From Adineta vaga (Eukaryota; Rotifera): a DNA stretch of 64,000 nucleotides. How positions within the stretch are numbered: the first letter of the stretch is position 1; each line of letters starts with the position of its first letter. The notes beneath the pieces are model-generated. The model saw nothing but the letters and a program-made list of their open reading frames with translations. It was not told where the DNA came from and made no database searches. The translations under genes were made by a program, and so were the position numbers. The stretch is from positions 1,798,001 to 1,862,000 of the forward strand of contig CP075496.1 of assembly GCA_021613535.1 (NCBI GenBank), given 5' to 3'. Of the stretch, positions 1 to 12,837 are shown piece after piece.

Positions 1-900
1 TTTTCAACGATCACATTAGTTCACGTATTCAACTGGTTCATTTGTTTACCTACCTCGTCCGTTTTCACCAGCGACCAAATAGCTCTCATCTGTTATCTTT
101 CGTGAAAAACACAACACACTTTCACCAAACGCATCCACGAAAGTGAATTAAGTTTAACTAAATTAAACAGGAAAGTTGAAGTATTACTGTTGAGCTTACG
201 ATTAAATCCTCTTTTTTTATACGATTTAAGATATAATCTGCAAATCATATTGTTAAAATCAATCTTTACTGGATTTATTTGTTGGTGTGTTTGTCCTTCC
301 TGCAATTCGGGTACTAAAAAGCAGATATTTACCAGAAAAAAACAATGGATATTGTGTCTTCTTGTTGACCGATCCGTTATGTATCTACTTATTTCTTTAT
401 CTGTTTGTTGAACGAGTAGAAGTATATAAATACTTCTTTGAACTCAGTTGCTCATTGTTATTGACATCATTTTGTATTTGCGCATATATCGATTTGCAAT
501 GGCACAGGAAGTCGCAGAACATGGAAACTCTCTGATATAGTTGATTCATTTCTTTTAACTCTATTAATCGTTTGTGCTTATCATCTGTTAGGGGTCTATT
601 TAATTATGTAAAATACACACCACATCCTCATATATATTATTTCTCACGAAAATATAAGTACAATACCACTCATTTATTTACATAATAGTGAAAATATTCT
701 ATTAACATTTATAATTTGGTTCTAGTTTAACTTTTGTTATAAAATCAATATACAACAAAACAGCAAAAAAAGAAAAAAGTGTCATGTTAATATTCAACGA
801 CATTTATTCAAATATTTCTATTTGAAGAATATCATAAGTTTAAATCATGAATCAATATTAAATCTATTGCACAATTGTAATAAACCAAAACAATAAGTCA
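1..900. other. Intergenic, no gene recognised
   Basis: Only short overlapping open frames occur here, on both strands, with low-complexity AT-rich translations and no recognisable domain. The right end, beside the stop codon of the CEP19 gene, is probably its 3' UTR. The left end could hold the promoter or UTR of a gene outside the window, but nothing in the sequence decides this. Confidence 0.5.
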
Positions 901-1482
901 TCATTTGAAATCATCATCGTCAGCGTCTTCTTCGTCTTCTTCATCCTCTTCGTCTTCCTGTTTAATATCTTCTTCAACTTCATCGTTAGAATCCCATTCT
1001 GATGTATGTTGTTCACCTTCAGGTTGTTCGAAATCTACAGCAACATCATAAACAAAATCCTTTGATGAAGGATCAACAAAATTCTTTTCAAAAGTTTCAT
1101 TCATAATCAATTTCTTATGTTTCAATGCATCATCATCAAGTTTATTAAGATCTTCATTGACATCCAAGTCATCAAATTGTCGTAGTTTCTTATCTAAATC
1201 ACTCTTGGATAGATTTGTACCCAAACCTTCTTTTAAAACAAATAAAAGACGTTCAATTCGTCGTAATGGAATATATCGAAAAAGATTTCGATTTCTTGTT
1301 GTTTTATCATCATGAAGTTCTTGAGCATAATCAGTAATATTTGTAGTTTTAGTAAAATCTTCCAATGTCACTGTACGACGACGGAATTTACCTGTTGATG
1401 TATCCGTATAGAAGAGAAATATAGTTGGTGGCTTAAATCGAACACCCATTTTTTGCATTTTAATTGATGTTGAAGATGTCAT
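901..1482 (-). CDS. CEP19: Centrosomal protein CEP19
   Basis: A single-exon frame of 193 residues with the CEP19 layout. An N-terminal stretch reads GVRFKPPTIFLFY, close to the GIRFQPPAI... start of vertebrate CEP19. The middle has the conserved EDLNKLDDDALKHKKLIM, followed by FEKN and FVYDVAVDFEQ, and the protein ends in a long Asp/Glu tail. In animals CEP19 sits at the mother centriole and ciliary base and recruits RABL2 and IFT-B for ciliogenesis, which fits a ciliated animal. Vertebrate CEP19 is about 163-167 residues; the extra length here is a slightly longer N-terminus and a longer acidic tail. The first Met is used as start, but Met9 or Met12 would align better with the vertebrate start. 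No intron is needed. Confidence 0.88.
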   Translation of the reverse strand: MTSSTSIKMQKMGVRFKPPTIFLFYTDTSTGKFRRRTVTLEDFTKTTNITDYAQELHDDKTTRNRNLFRYIPLRRIERLLFVLKEGLGTNLSKSDLDKKLRQFDDLDVNEDLNKLDDDALKHKKLIMNETFEKNFVDPSSKDFVYDVAVDFEQPEGEQHTSEWDSNDEVEEDIKQEDEEDEEDEEDADDDDFK

Positions 1483-1829
1483 CTTTCGATTGAAAGTAAA
1501 ATTTCACGAATGAGTACAAGAAAGAGAATGATTTCTCAGGTTACCATGCCATAGGTAGTTGTTCGTTCGATACCTCTCTCTCTTTATTTTAACATCCTGT
1601 GAATGTGTTCCGTGAGAGAAATGACTGCCATCTGTAGGTGAAGTCTATAAGAATTTATAATTGTCATTCTTTTATTCAATACTATCAGTATGTTCTAAAA
1701 TGATAATTGTTACGACCTTTTATTGAATAAAACTAATCACAGGTTTATGCGGGAATACGTTTTCGAAAAGAAAATAGAAAAAGCTAAGCTGCAAGAATAA
1801 TTACTAATTATAAGTAAAAAAAAAAAGAA
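1483..1829. other. Intergenic spacer between CEP19 and the TRPA-like gene
   Basis: About 350 bases between two minus-strand genes. It must hold the CEP19 promoter and 5' UTR and the 3' UTR of the TRPA-like gene. I see AT-rich sequence, a short CT-rich run near 1575 and A-runs near 1815, but no clear TATA box or open frame. Confidence 0.5.
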
Positions 1830-4800
1830 TCATTTGTCGATCAATTTTGATAGATTGATTGTTAATCGATGAAGTTCTTGTGTAAATCTCAATTGTGTTT
1901 TATCGATTTCTTCACGAATTTCATTGATTTTATGTAATAATTTTTCATTAAAAATCTCTTGTGAATTTTCTTTATTTTGATTTAGGTCTGATAAAATCTC
2001 ATTCGATTTTTTTATTGTTACATATCCAACACGACATTGTATAAGATGAGTTGCACGATTTGATAGTTGAACAGGTTTTGTACGTATGGACAATTTTGAT
2101 ACATCAAATTTTAATCCCGTTAATAATTCTGGAAAATAACGACCAAGTGCAAACATAAGTTTCGATGATGCATGACAGATAGAACCGAATTTGGCTTGAA
2201 AACTTAATACTATACAGAAAAAACTAGATAAGATAAGAAAGATTTGAATACCATCATACCTGTTTGAATTCTTGAACGCAAATTTTCTCTTTTCGCATTC
2301 AATTGAAAATCATTGACATCACTAACAGCTAAACCAATCTAAAAAATGCAGACACAATTACAAATCTGACTCATGCTTATAAAATTCGGAAGTGAAATCT
2401 GTATATGAGAATATTTCGACATCTTACCAAAATATTCATGACACAAATGTGTACAACGAATACGAATGTTGAGAAAATGACTTTTGCCATTGTCGTTCCT
2501 CGTACAGGTTCTCCTTCATTATAAAATAAGTTTTCAAAATTAAATTCTCCTGTTAACATGGCAATCATTCGAGGTATTGCTGTTAATACTGTTTGAAACG
2601 ATGGATTTTGTGTTAATAACATATGAAAAGCAAATAAATAACCAATCCATATGAATACATAGATAAAACAAAATTTCAGAAATGTTAAAAAGATTGTAAT
2701 AAATAAAAGACCATATTTGCCAAGTTTAAGAGAATTTACAAATACAAGTAGAAGAACTGTCCAAACTGAAGCAACACCTAATGCACCAAAATCATATTGA
2801 TATTTACAACGAATACTGGAATATCTTGAACAATTATTTATATCTAAACATAAGAAATTAGTTATAGATTTTGTTAATTGTCTATTTTATACCCATGGCA
2901 AATATAATTCCACATGAATAAGTTAAGATTTCTAAAAGATTTAGAAAAAATCCACGAAAATATCTTCCACGTTGTATGACAATCTGAATAAATTCTTTCA
3001 ATAAAGCTGCACATGAACATATGAATAATATAAATCGAAATATATATAAAATAAATGTTCCTTCATGAGAATAATCAAAATGATGAGTCGTATTCGTTAA
3101 TGTATTACACATATTAATACATGTATCATTTTCAAAATCCACATAATTTCGTTCATAATATTTTGGTGTTCGAGTAACAAGTGTTACACCCGTATATAAA
3201 GCAACATAGAGTGCTTGAATAAGAAGAATAAATAGATAGAGTAGATTACCAAACAGATCAGCTTTACTATCTACAGTTGCCGTTACAATTGGATGATCAT
3301 AAACAGATGCATAATCACATTCTGAAATTAAACTAAGTGGATGTTCTTTTGACCATTGATTTGGTGTAAATTTATGTTTTTTATTGATTGGAGTATTTGT
3401 ATGATGAATGAAACTATTTTGGCCAAATACACAACGTGATAATGTAGGTTTTGAACAAAGACAATCATCAATAACGGATAAATCCATTCCATCAGTATCA
3501 AGAAATTGATCAAGTAAATTCGGTACAAATGGTATTAATGATGGAACTTTTAACATACGTTGAACCTATTCAAAAGAATATGATATATAGAGAGAGATAG
3601 AGATAGAAAAGCTCATCGATAAGAACGTTCTTACTGGCATTTGATCGAATTCACCATGTTTAAATGGTAAAGAATAACGTGTTAAAAATCGTTTATATTC
3701 TTCATGTAATAATGGTTCATGCGTTACAACATTACTACTTCGAACAACTGCAAAATGTTCATCAACATTCGCTTTTTTTTCAGTTGATTTCGGTACATTA
3801 ACACTAACAAAAACTTTGACAAAATCCGTTTTTTTCAATAAAATTGAATATTCTAAAGCATTGTATTGACGTCGTGCGATAACAATATCAGTTGATGGAT
3901 GTACTGGTTCAGTAAAGACAACATCAATAAGTAGAGAAATAATAACACGAAATCGACGAAGATCACTAACAAGATAACGAATGATATCAATTTGATTATG
4001 ATCAATACAAATTTTGATTCCATCCGATGTTATTACATTTGTTAGTTGTACACGTCGTAATAACCATTTAGAATCAAAGATTTGTTTTATACATTTAATA
4101 CTACCTTTAGAACAAGCTAAAAAAAATAGAAAAAACTTGTTCACAAGAATTCTATTTTTCGAATAGAAGAAAAATTTACCGATAGAAAATGGTGTTTGTC
4201 CATCTGTATTTGGTTCAATTAAATTTTGTAATGCCTATGATTAAACGAATACAATATGATAGAGTATCATTCATTCGACATACTTGAACTCGAACTGATT
4301 GATTGGAACTCAAACGTCGTAATAAATTGAGTATAGTAGCGAGCAGAACATCATTTTTATTTTCACAACAATAATGAAAAACACCGGATTTTTTATTATC
4401 AACTGTGACTAATGCATGAGGATCAGCTTCCATTAATAATTGTGCTTTAATCAAATGAAAACAAAACAAAAAAGTCATTAGGATAACTTTCTTTTCATCT
4501 GTAAATATTTACCTGTTAATGTACTACCGCCATGAATAGCACAAAGAAGAGGAATTTGTCCATTAGAATTTGATACTGATGTTATATTAGTATTTTCACC
4601 AATAAGAACACGAACAACATCTTCATGGCCCGGTAACTTCGCTGCGATATGTACTAAAAAAAACAAATACATGAAGGAATAGATTTGAAGAAGACATTTT
4701 TACATAAAGTTTGACCAGTAGCTGGTGTTATATCTTGATCATCATCTTGATCATTATTTGAAAGAGAAATAAAAACTGGTGGAGGCATAACTGGTATTGT

Positions 4801-7600
4801 AGCTGGCAATTCGTTGTAGACAGGTTGAGCAACTTCAATTTCAGCTCGCTGAAACATACTGTCATCTTCTTCGATCGTTTGTAATGATGTTCCTGTTGTT
4901 GTTCGACGTTGATTAAAATCCGAACTATTAATTTGTTGATTATATTGACTTGTTTGTTGACGATGACGAAGACCTAATTGAAACGAACGTACCGTACGCC
5001 AAAAGCGTGATATACGTGGTTGAGATCGTTCACTATTCGTTTGACGTAATGATACACTGTTATCTTGATGCGAAAGATAATGATGAGGATTTTGTTTTTG
5101 TTGATTTGCTATTGCTGTATTTCGAATACGGCGACATTGTCGATATTCATCACCAGAATATGTATAGACAGAATTCAATACTGTAGAAATACCAAGGGAT
5201 TTTTCTTTATTATTTGCATTATTAGCAAATAGAGTTGAAAATGAATTCGATGCAACTGACGATAGATTTGATAGTGGTAACATATATAGTTCCGTACTAT
5301 TTAGATTAAGTGATGCAAAAGCAGACATTAAACCTTCTAGAATCAATGCTTGATTACGAACCTAATAATACGGGGGAAAAAAGAGATCGAATAAGTATTG
5401 ACATCATTCTATGAAAAATATACATACGACACAATAAGCTAAGATATTATGTCGAATATCGGTTGGATATTTTCGACAACTTTCATAATAAATTTCAGCA
5501 TAATCATTAATTAAATGTTCTAATTCGAGTTTTGCATTATATTTAATACATGTTGCAAATGCATGAACAAAAATTCTTTGTTTAACAACTGATTCATTCA
5601 AATGAATCTTTGCAATAGCTGAAGAAAATTTCGTAAACATATCAAATGTTATTTTTCCTCGTCGAGTAAATAATTGATCAACACATGTTTCTAATTCATA
5701 ATTTGCTAATGTTCCCCAAATTATATTTTGATTCGAAGATATTTTCGATAATAAAAGTTCAAAGATAGGTAAACAACCATTCTGAATCGTCATTGTTATT
5801 GGTGTATGAAAAAGTGAAATATATGTATCAGCGAATTGATCCATATATGAATCAATGAAATAATAATTCATATCAATATCAACAGAATCGTGATCGTGTT
5901 GAATACGATAACGAATAAGAAGATGAGATGTTAAATCATTCAATTGTTCTTGTTCAAGAATCTGACCTTTTATGTACTGATTGAGAATGAGTTTTTCACC
6001 GAATGCTTTTTCAATTTGAGATGAATGTAATTGAAGTAAATCTCGTAGAAGATATTGATCGAAATGTTCATAATGTGAAAATAATGAACGTTGATTGAGT
6101 ATTGTTACAAAGTAAACTAATTTTTGTGTTGTTTGACCATCATCACTCATTTGACTCATTCGATTCTTATTTCCTCGAACTAATGAAGTAAATAAAGCAT
6201 CACATTGATAGTAAATAAATGGTGTTGATAGAGTTCGAGTAAAATTAACATATTTATGTCGAGCGAAATATTCAATTGTATTTTTAGTTAAAGATTCATG
6301 ATTTAAACCATCAATATCGATTAATTTTGAATCGAGAAGATATTGACAGATTTGATAATATGATTCTTTATAATTATCACCATTTAATGGACATGCAGAT
6401 GCAAGTAATAGAGGTGATGGAATGAAATAAACTAAACCTTTTGTTTGTTCAATTAAAGAACGAAGAAGAAGATCACGTGAATATTGTACAGATGTTTCTG
6501 AAAAATAAAACAATAAAATAATGAAGAAAATTATGTGTTTTTCTCAATTACCAAGTTGATCTGCATCGGGAATATCGGCATCGGCTGCTTCAATAGCTTG
6601 TTGTTCAGCAATGAAACTATCCGTTCGTTCATCTAGAAATTGTTCTACAATAAGTGGAGATGATGAAAGAAGTTCATCGTCATCATCTTCATCGTCACTC
6701 AACATAGGTAAAATTGGTGAATCATCACCTGTATCATCATGAAGATTAAGAATAGTATTGCCAGGATTCAATGTCGATGATTTCATTCCACTAGCACGTA
6801 AGAGATAATCAAATGGATTGTCTGAAAAATCACGTAGTCGAGATTTTGGTATAATGAAATGAAATGGATTCATTAAATGCGAATATTGTGTACATAATTT
6901 CTCAATTAATTCATGATCACCAGTGTATGATGCCTAGTTTGAAGAAAAGACTTTCAATTCATAACAAACAAAGACCGAAAAAACAAAATTCTCATACATA
7001 ATGAATCGGTAACCATGATCGATCACTTGCTGCATTGATTTTAATAATCAACCAATTATCTTGATTATCTTCTTGTTGAACACTACCGGAGAGAAAATCC
7101 ACAATAAGATTTGTTTTTCGATGTGCAATACAAAAATGCACATAATCACATTTCTCTTTTGGATATTCGTTAGCAAACATAATTTTAATTGTTCGATTCA
7201 ATTGTTCATTATTGAATAAAATAAACGGTTCCATAAATAAAATTAAATGCATTGGTGAATAAAGTCGAAATAAACATGATATAGGATATATATGAATATT
7301 TAAATGAGTTTCTTCAACTGTTTCAATAAGAAACATTTCATGTTGAGATAAAATATTTATAATTGCATTAAGTATTACCTGTTGATCATCTTGTTCAGAA
7401 AGATTAAGTTTACGCTGTAAACGTTGAAAAATCGGATATAATGGATACGTTTTGATTAATGCACTAGCAGCAGTAGAAGATGTTGATGTTGAAGCCGAAT
7501 TATATAGATGTATGAATAGAAAATGAACGTAATTGAAACCAACAGGTCTTCGTAATTGATCGAATTTACGACGAAGTTCGATGAGTTGATTCGTATCCAT
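1830..7600 (-). CDS. Large ankyrin-repeat TRPA-like cation channel
   Basis: Twelve exons joined by short GT-AG introns read through in frame. In plus coordinates the introns are 2195-2259, 2339-2427, 2844-2892, 3566-3634, 4117-4179, 4235-4283, 4445-4512, 4654-4703, 5362-5427, 6498-6551 and 6934-6997. The spliced protein is about 1,694 residues. Ankyrin signatures include SWLPIHYASYTGDHELIEKL, GQTLLHIAAKLPGHEDVVRV, GQIPLLCAIHGGS and DGQTPF. After them come LLSHP-like DHPIV, several membrane segments, a pore region with FQTVL...MLTGEFNFENLF, and S6 ending NILIGLAVSDV, the TRPA-type NLL(I/V)GLAV(D/G)D signature. A coiled-coil-like tail follows. The family is calcium-permeable sensors of irritants or heat. 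Oddities are a long, weakly ankyrin-like N-terminal half and an acidic low-complexity insertion (about 6560-6760). The start is uncertain: the frame stays open to 7696 without an ATG, and an acceptor there (tcttgtcag) suggests an upstream exon. Confidence 0.78.
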
Positions 7601-7696
7601 CCGATTTTTTTTACTCTGTAATTGAGAAAATGAAATATTTAAATAAGAAATGTGTTGAACATAGACTGGGTCATTTGGTCTAGCTTTGCCTGACAA

Positions 7697-8315
7697 GACA
7701 ACGATAAAAGTGTGAGACTAATTTTGATGATTCACCATTTACAAAAGAACGAATAAGTTACCTTAAACGATAGATATCAGTCTTTTACAATTCTTTTTCT
7801 TTGATATTACCTACCTACTTTTACTTATTCTTCATTTGGCTTTATTAGTGTATTTTTATTTGGATATGTTTAAATTGAATTTTAACAAACTATTTTTATT
7901 TCAAACAGTTATGTGAAGAAATAACAAATATATATATTTATATAAGTATATCCATTGACATCATCTTTTTAAGATACAAGATTTGAGAATATGAGAAGAA
8001 AAAAACTGCGATTTTTATATACAAAAAAAAGAGTAGATTATTTTTCTTTCTGTACGGTACAGATGCAATGCGAAAAAGAAGAGAAAAGAATCATAGAGAT
8101 TATTGACAAAGTAGAAAACAGCAATATACAGATTATTTAATTGAATACATCAAAAATGAATTATTTCAACAAAATATGTTTTATCTAGATCGAATGTTGC
8201 GTCAACTTTGTCTTTCATTCGTTCAGATCCAAACAAAAGGTGAGAAAATTGCACAAAGCAGAAAAGAAATTGCCGACAATGTTGCTGTAGAAATGTTTCA
8301 TATCTGAATAGGAAT
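7697..8315. other. Spacer: upstream of the TRPA-like gene, 3' UTR of AGAP
   Basis: AT-rich sequence between two minus-strand genes. A possible splice donor near 7760 (tttaag|gtaact on the minus strand) could end a 5' UTR exon of the TRPA-like gene. No domain-bearing open frame was seen. Confidence 0.45.
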
Positions 8316-11300
8316 TTAAATAACAGTTGATGGAAGTTTGTCATAGGGTGGACCAGGTGAAGTGGCTGGGGGTCGAGAACGAGATGTGGTACTTTGTTGT
8401 GGAGATATTGATGTAGGTTTCATTTGCTGAGAATTTGGATGCAAATCTGTATTATTATTGGTCAAGATTTGAAGAACTTGAATACAATCACCTTGAGCAC
8501 ATTGTAGAGGTGTACGACCATTACTATCGACAGTGAATGCATCACCGCCATACTAAAATAGCAAAAGTTTTTGTTTAATAATTGTAATCTTAGAGCGACG
8601 ATATTTAGTTTTCGATATGAACTCAGATTTACGTCTTCTAGTCTGAAAATTAAGCATCACTCGTCGGTTTTTCTCAGAAGCAAGATTATAAAGAATGTTT
8701 TAATTTACCCAAAGTAATAATTGTAGAATAGTAACATTTCCTTGAGAAGCAGCTAGATGTAATACCGAAGAATTTACATCTTCATTCGATAATTTTCTAT
8801 GTGCTAATATTAATATGATTGTATAAAGATCATTTTTATTGATTGCATCAACAATTGATTGTCTTGCAAGTGGAGGTGTCATTGTTAGTGGTGGAAGAAA
8901 TAATTTTTGTTCGTATTTATCACGAATCCATCGTTCACGTTCAGATCTTTTATATAAAATCAAAATAAAATAGACAAAACAAAAAAGAAATTGATTATCA
9001 CATACGAAGAAGCATTTGGTTGAGGTTTGACGCGATTTTTAATATTTGCTTCCCAAACTGAATTGGATAGCTTATTTCCAATCGATCGCATCACTTGAAC
9101 AAGTTCCGGTCTTAAGAAAGAAAAATATTTTTCTTCTATTTTTATAAAAAAAATTAAAATAAAAACAATCTTACGGCCATTCATCAAGTTCTAACGAACG
9201 AACACGTGATAAATGTGTTCCAAGATTACGATGTAATGATGCACATTCCATACAAATTAATGCTCCAAGATTCAACGAAGCCCATGTAGGATCTACACAC
9301 GAATAGCAATAACGTGATGAGAACAATTTCATCAAATTTTTTATAATTACTTAGTTGTTCGCAATCAGCACAAAATCCATTTCCATAGACTTGTTTAATT
9401 GATTGTATAGAAGCTGAATCCGCCATACTTGGTCCTCCGATTTTTGCTGCTCGTGCTGCTTTTGATGATTCAATATTTTGTAAACTGAATAGAATCTGTT
9501 GTTCAATAGCTTGAACCCATTCATCACGTTCTTCATTTGTTTGTGCTTCGAAATACCATTGTTTATCTAATGAAACAATAATAAAGATATTTTCATCTCC
9601 ATCATCATCGCCATTATGATTATTCGATGATTTAGGTGTTGTAGAATTATTAATAGAATGAATTCCATTTGTTTGTTGTGCACGACGATGACGTTTCTTA
9701 GCATTTGGTGTTTCGATTTTTCCCAATGGAGATGAGAGTACAACTTGATCAATAACACCTAAAGATAACATTCAAATTTAATCCTCAAACGCGATCATTT
9801 AAAGAATGTTGAGATCTTACCTGGTGTAACAGATGAATTTGATATAATAATAGCACCATCCGATGATGTTAAATCATTTAATTTATTATCATTACTTGTA
9901 CTACGTAATGCAATACGTGGTTTATTTGAACCAGGAATTTTAATAGTTGTACGTTGAAGGATAATTTCTTTTCCATGAGATTCATTTTCATAATCCTTAT
10001 CGAACGATAAAAACGAAATCTTTTCGAATGAAGAATGATTGAGATAAACTTACATGTAATGATGGATGATAAACCAATCGACCATCATCAAGTAAAACAA
10101 CATATTTTTTCTTCCAATCTCGATTGATACTGTTCGTTGCTTTTTTATATAAAAATCCCTAAAAACAAGACTATCATGACATATAACTTTTGTTTTTGTA
10201 ATTCAAACCTGTTTAATTGGAATGGCTCGTCCATGACCCACTCGATCTGTTTTATGCTTATCTTCATCTTTTTTTGCAGGCTAAACAAAATGTAAAGAAA
10301 ATATTTCATAAGCGTAATTCGAATTACCTTTGGTAAAAAGAAAAACATCGATTCAAGATTAAAAAATCGAGGAATGTGTATGAATTTCTAGTCTGTAATT
10401 GATTCAAGTACTCAAAACAAGATGTATTCTATAAACTAAAGAAGCTCTGGAATGTGTTTTTTCCTTTTTTTATTATTTCCTGTTTTGAATCCTTTTTGTA
10501 ATATCTTATTCAAGTATGTATATTTCCATCTGCCACTTCGAAGTTCGTGTTAGTCAAGTAATGAAATCAGATATAAACTATTCTATGTTTTGCTTTAGAT
10601 TACTAATGATAATTTATAAAGGAAAACAAATTGATTTACTGTAAAGATATTTGATTTTCGTTTTGTTTCTTTTCGTTTTTGTGTTGGTGTTGATGACGGT
10701 GTCACTTGTTCATTTGGCTATAATAGAAATTAAATACAATTCTTCATCTTTTCTTATCGAATTCTCTTTCTAGATTGCCTGTACTTCATGTGCAGGTAAT
10801 GATTGTCCTTCGCTGAGTGTTGATAATTTAAGTCCAGTTGGTTCTTTGAATGATCGACTTCGTTTATCTAATTGCTGCTGTTGTTGATTATTTCGATCTT
10901 TGAGTACACCATTCGTTGCTTGATTATTGAAACATTGAGCTAATTGTGCGATAGGAAAATTTTGTGTTGGAGGAACGAGTATCGGTTGTTCTGGTTGTTG
11001 ATAATGATACGATGAAAACACCGATGCTGGTGCTGTTTGAGCTAAGTTAATGTTTCCAGCAACATAAGACGATGATGGAATACTATGAGAATTCGAAATA
11101 AGTCGAACTTGATTTGATACAGGTGATTGTTGTTGTTGTTGTTGTGGTAAGGAATTCGATGGATGAACTGTAATGTTTGAAATTGTTTGTGGTGTTAAAG
11201 AACGATTGGATGATAATGTTGAAGTGGAAAATCCGTATCTTTGATGAATAATTTTTTGACACACTAGAAAAAAAGAATATTGTTAAAAAAACGAATATGT

Positions 11301-12389
11301 TTGATTTTAGTTCCAAATTTTACCATCATGAAATACTCGTTCAACATTGAGACCATAAGTTGCACATGTTTCATAATAAGTACATCGTTTTAATTCATTA
11401 GATAATTTTCGAGCACGATCTTCATGTATAACACGTGGATTACTTTCACTAATTGCATCTATATACAAAAGAATTAAATTCAACAATTCATTTCCAAGTT
11501 CAGTGGAACATCGAAATGTTGATGTTCAAAATTCTTTTATTATAAGTATGTTAACATCTCATTATTCAACAAACTATCACTTACCTAGTAGGTGGTAAGT
11601 AATACCACTGACTGAGAAGAACAATGACAATACAACATTACGAGTTCATGTGTTACATATACAAGATTAGAACATTTTTCATTCTCGTTCAGATTATTCT
11701 GAGTTATTTCTGATTTCAATAAAAACTTAAACTAACCTTGTGTTCCAACAAGAATAAAAGGCATTTCAGTAACATTTCTATAATGATTCATTTTTGTATA
11801 ATATTGATAAATTGTCTTAAAACTTTCTTCATTTTCTAAACTAAATACAAATATAACAGCATCAACCCAATGTGTAAACTAAAATAAAGTAAAAACAATC
11901 AATTGAAACTTCTTTTTTTTTCTCTTCTTCTTCTTAAAGATAATTTACTTGAGTATCAGGTGCACCAGCTTCATCACGTATCAATAATAAATAACTTTGA
12001 TTATCAATATTAATTTCCTTTTTAAATCTTCCACCTTCAGGTGATTCTTCTTGCATATAAGTTCCCGTTAAAAATCGATGAACTAATGCTGATTTTCCAC
12101 TCGCTAATGTTCCTAATAAACCAATACGAATGTCTAATACACTTCGACTTAATGTCCATTCTTGACTGTTCACAAATGAATCTTCAATAACCATAACATG
12201 ATCACGTATTTGTGCTTGAATCGTTGGTTGATCTTTAACTTCTTCAATAAGTTCATAGATAGAATAAATCGATGGATGAACACTTTCAAAACGTTCAATT
12301 TCTGATTTAATAAAACTTGAATTTGTTATTTGTAATTGAGATGATGGAATCATTGTTCGATGATTATTATTATTATTATAATTCGTCAT
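8316..12389 (-). CDS. AGAP: Arf GTPase-activating protein AGAP (centaurin gamma)
   Basis: The exons give the full AGAP order. First is a Ras-like GTPase domain with P-loop GTLASGKS and the segment [18 protein letters not shown] Ser/Gln-rich linker follows (about 10790-11260, with Gln runs), then a basic stretch RKSNIFT. A split PH domain has GRAIPIKQ and [14 protein letters not shown], then [19 protein letters not shown]. The ArfGAP zinc finger has CADC...CMEC and the catalytic arginine segment [21 protein letters not shown]. Ankyrin repeats ([19 protein letters not shown]) and a short Ser/Pro tail close the protein. AGAPs stimulate GTP hydrolysis by Arf1/Arf6 and act in endosome and AP-complex trafficking. 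Exon 1 starts at an ATG followed by an Asn-rich stretch (YNNNNNH). About twelve exons are needed. A 278-base intron (11459-11736) is longer than its neighbours. It is single-copy here, so vertebrate AGAP1/2/3 cannot be distinguished. Confidence 0.9.
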
Positions 12390-12837
12390 TTCTCTGTTTT
12401 CTCATTATTACTTATGAACACTTCAAAATTCAATTTCATTTTCGGTGATATACGATGAGATGAGAAGAAAGAAAGAATTTTAGGATTTCAAGATGGCCGA
12501 ACTAATCTGGTTAGTTTTCTAACCAATGAAATAAAAACAGATGCTTGGTTTTTTCCCCGAAAGAAAAATTCGAAGAAAAAAATTTCAATAAAAAAACTAT
12601 AACGTTTTATTTGCTTGAAATTTTTAAATAAAAATCAAGCGACATCTATCGTTCAATACACAATAATCATCTTTACAAATAGAAAATGATGATATATTTA
12701 TTTTCTTCTAGTAATCAATATCTATACTTTAATAGATTTGTGTTTTTTTTAGATAATATCAATTTGATTTGATCTAGTCAAAAGAAAAACAAATTCGAAG
12801 TTTGTTTTGTAAATAATCGAATCTTTTCTACAAAGAG
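12390..12837. promoter_or_regulatory. Shared divergent promoter, AGAP / transportin-1
   Basis: About 450 bases separate the start codons of two head-to-head genes, so both promoters and both 5' UTRs must lie here. It is AT-rich, with no clear TATA box at a convincing distance from either gene and no other open frame. Confidence 0.5.

Noticed and set aside
93-535. Three overlapping short frames (two plus, one minus) as possible genes
   Set aside because: Low-complexity AT-rich translations, no domain or clear splice context, mutually overlapping.
11083-11316. Minus-strand frame rich in Thr and Phe
   Set aside because: Shadow frame of the AGAP Gln-rich linker exon (CAA repeats read in another frame) running into its intron.
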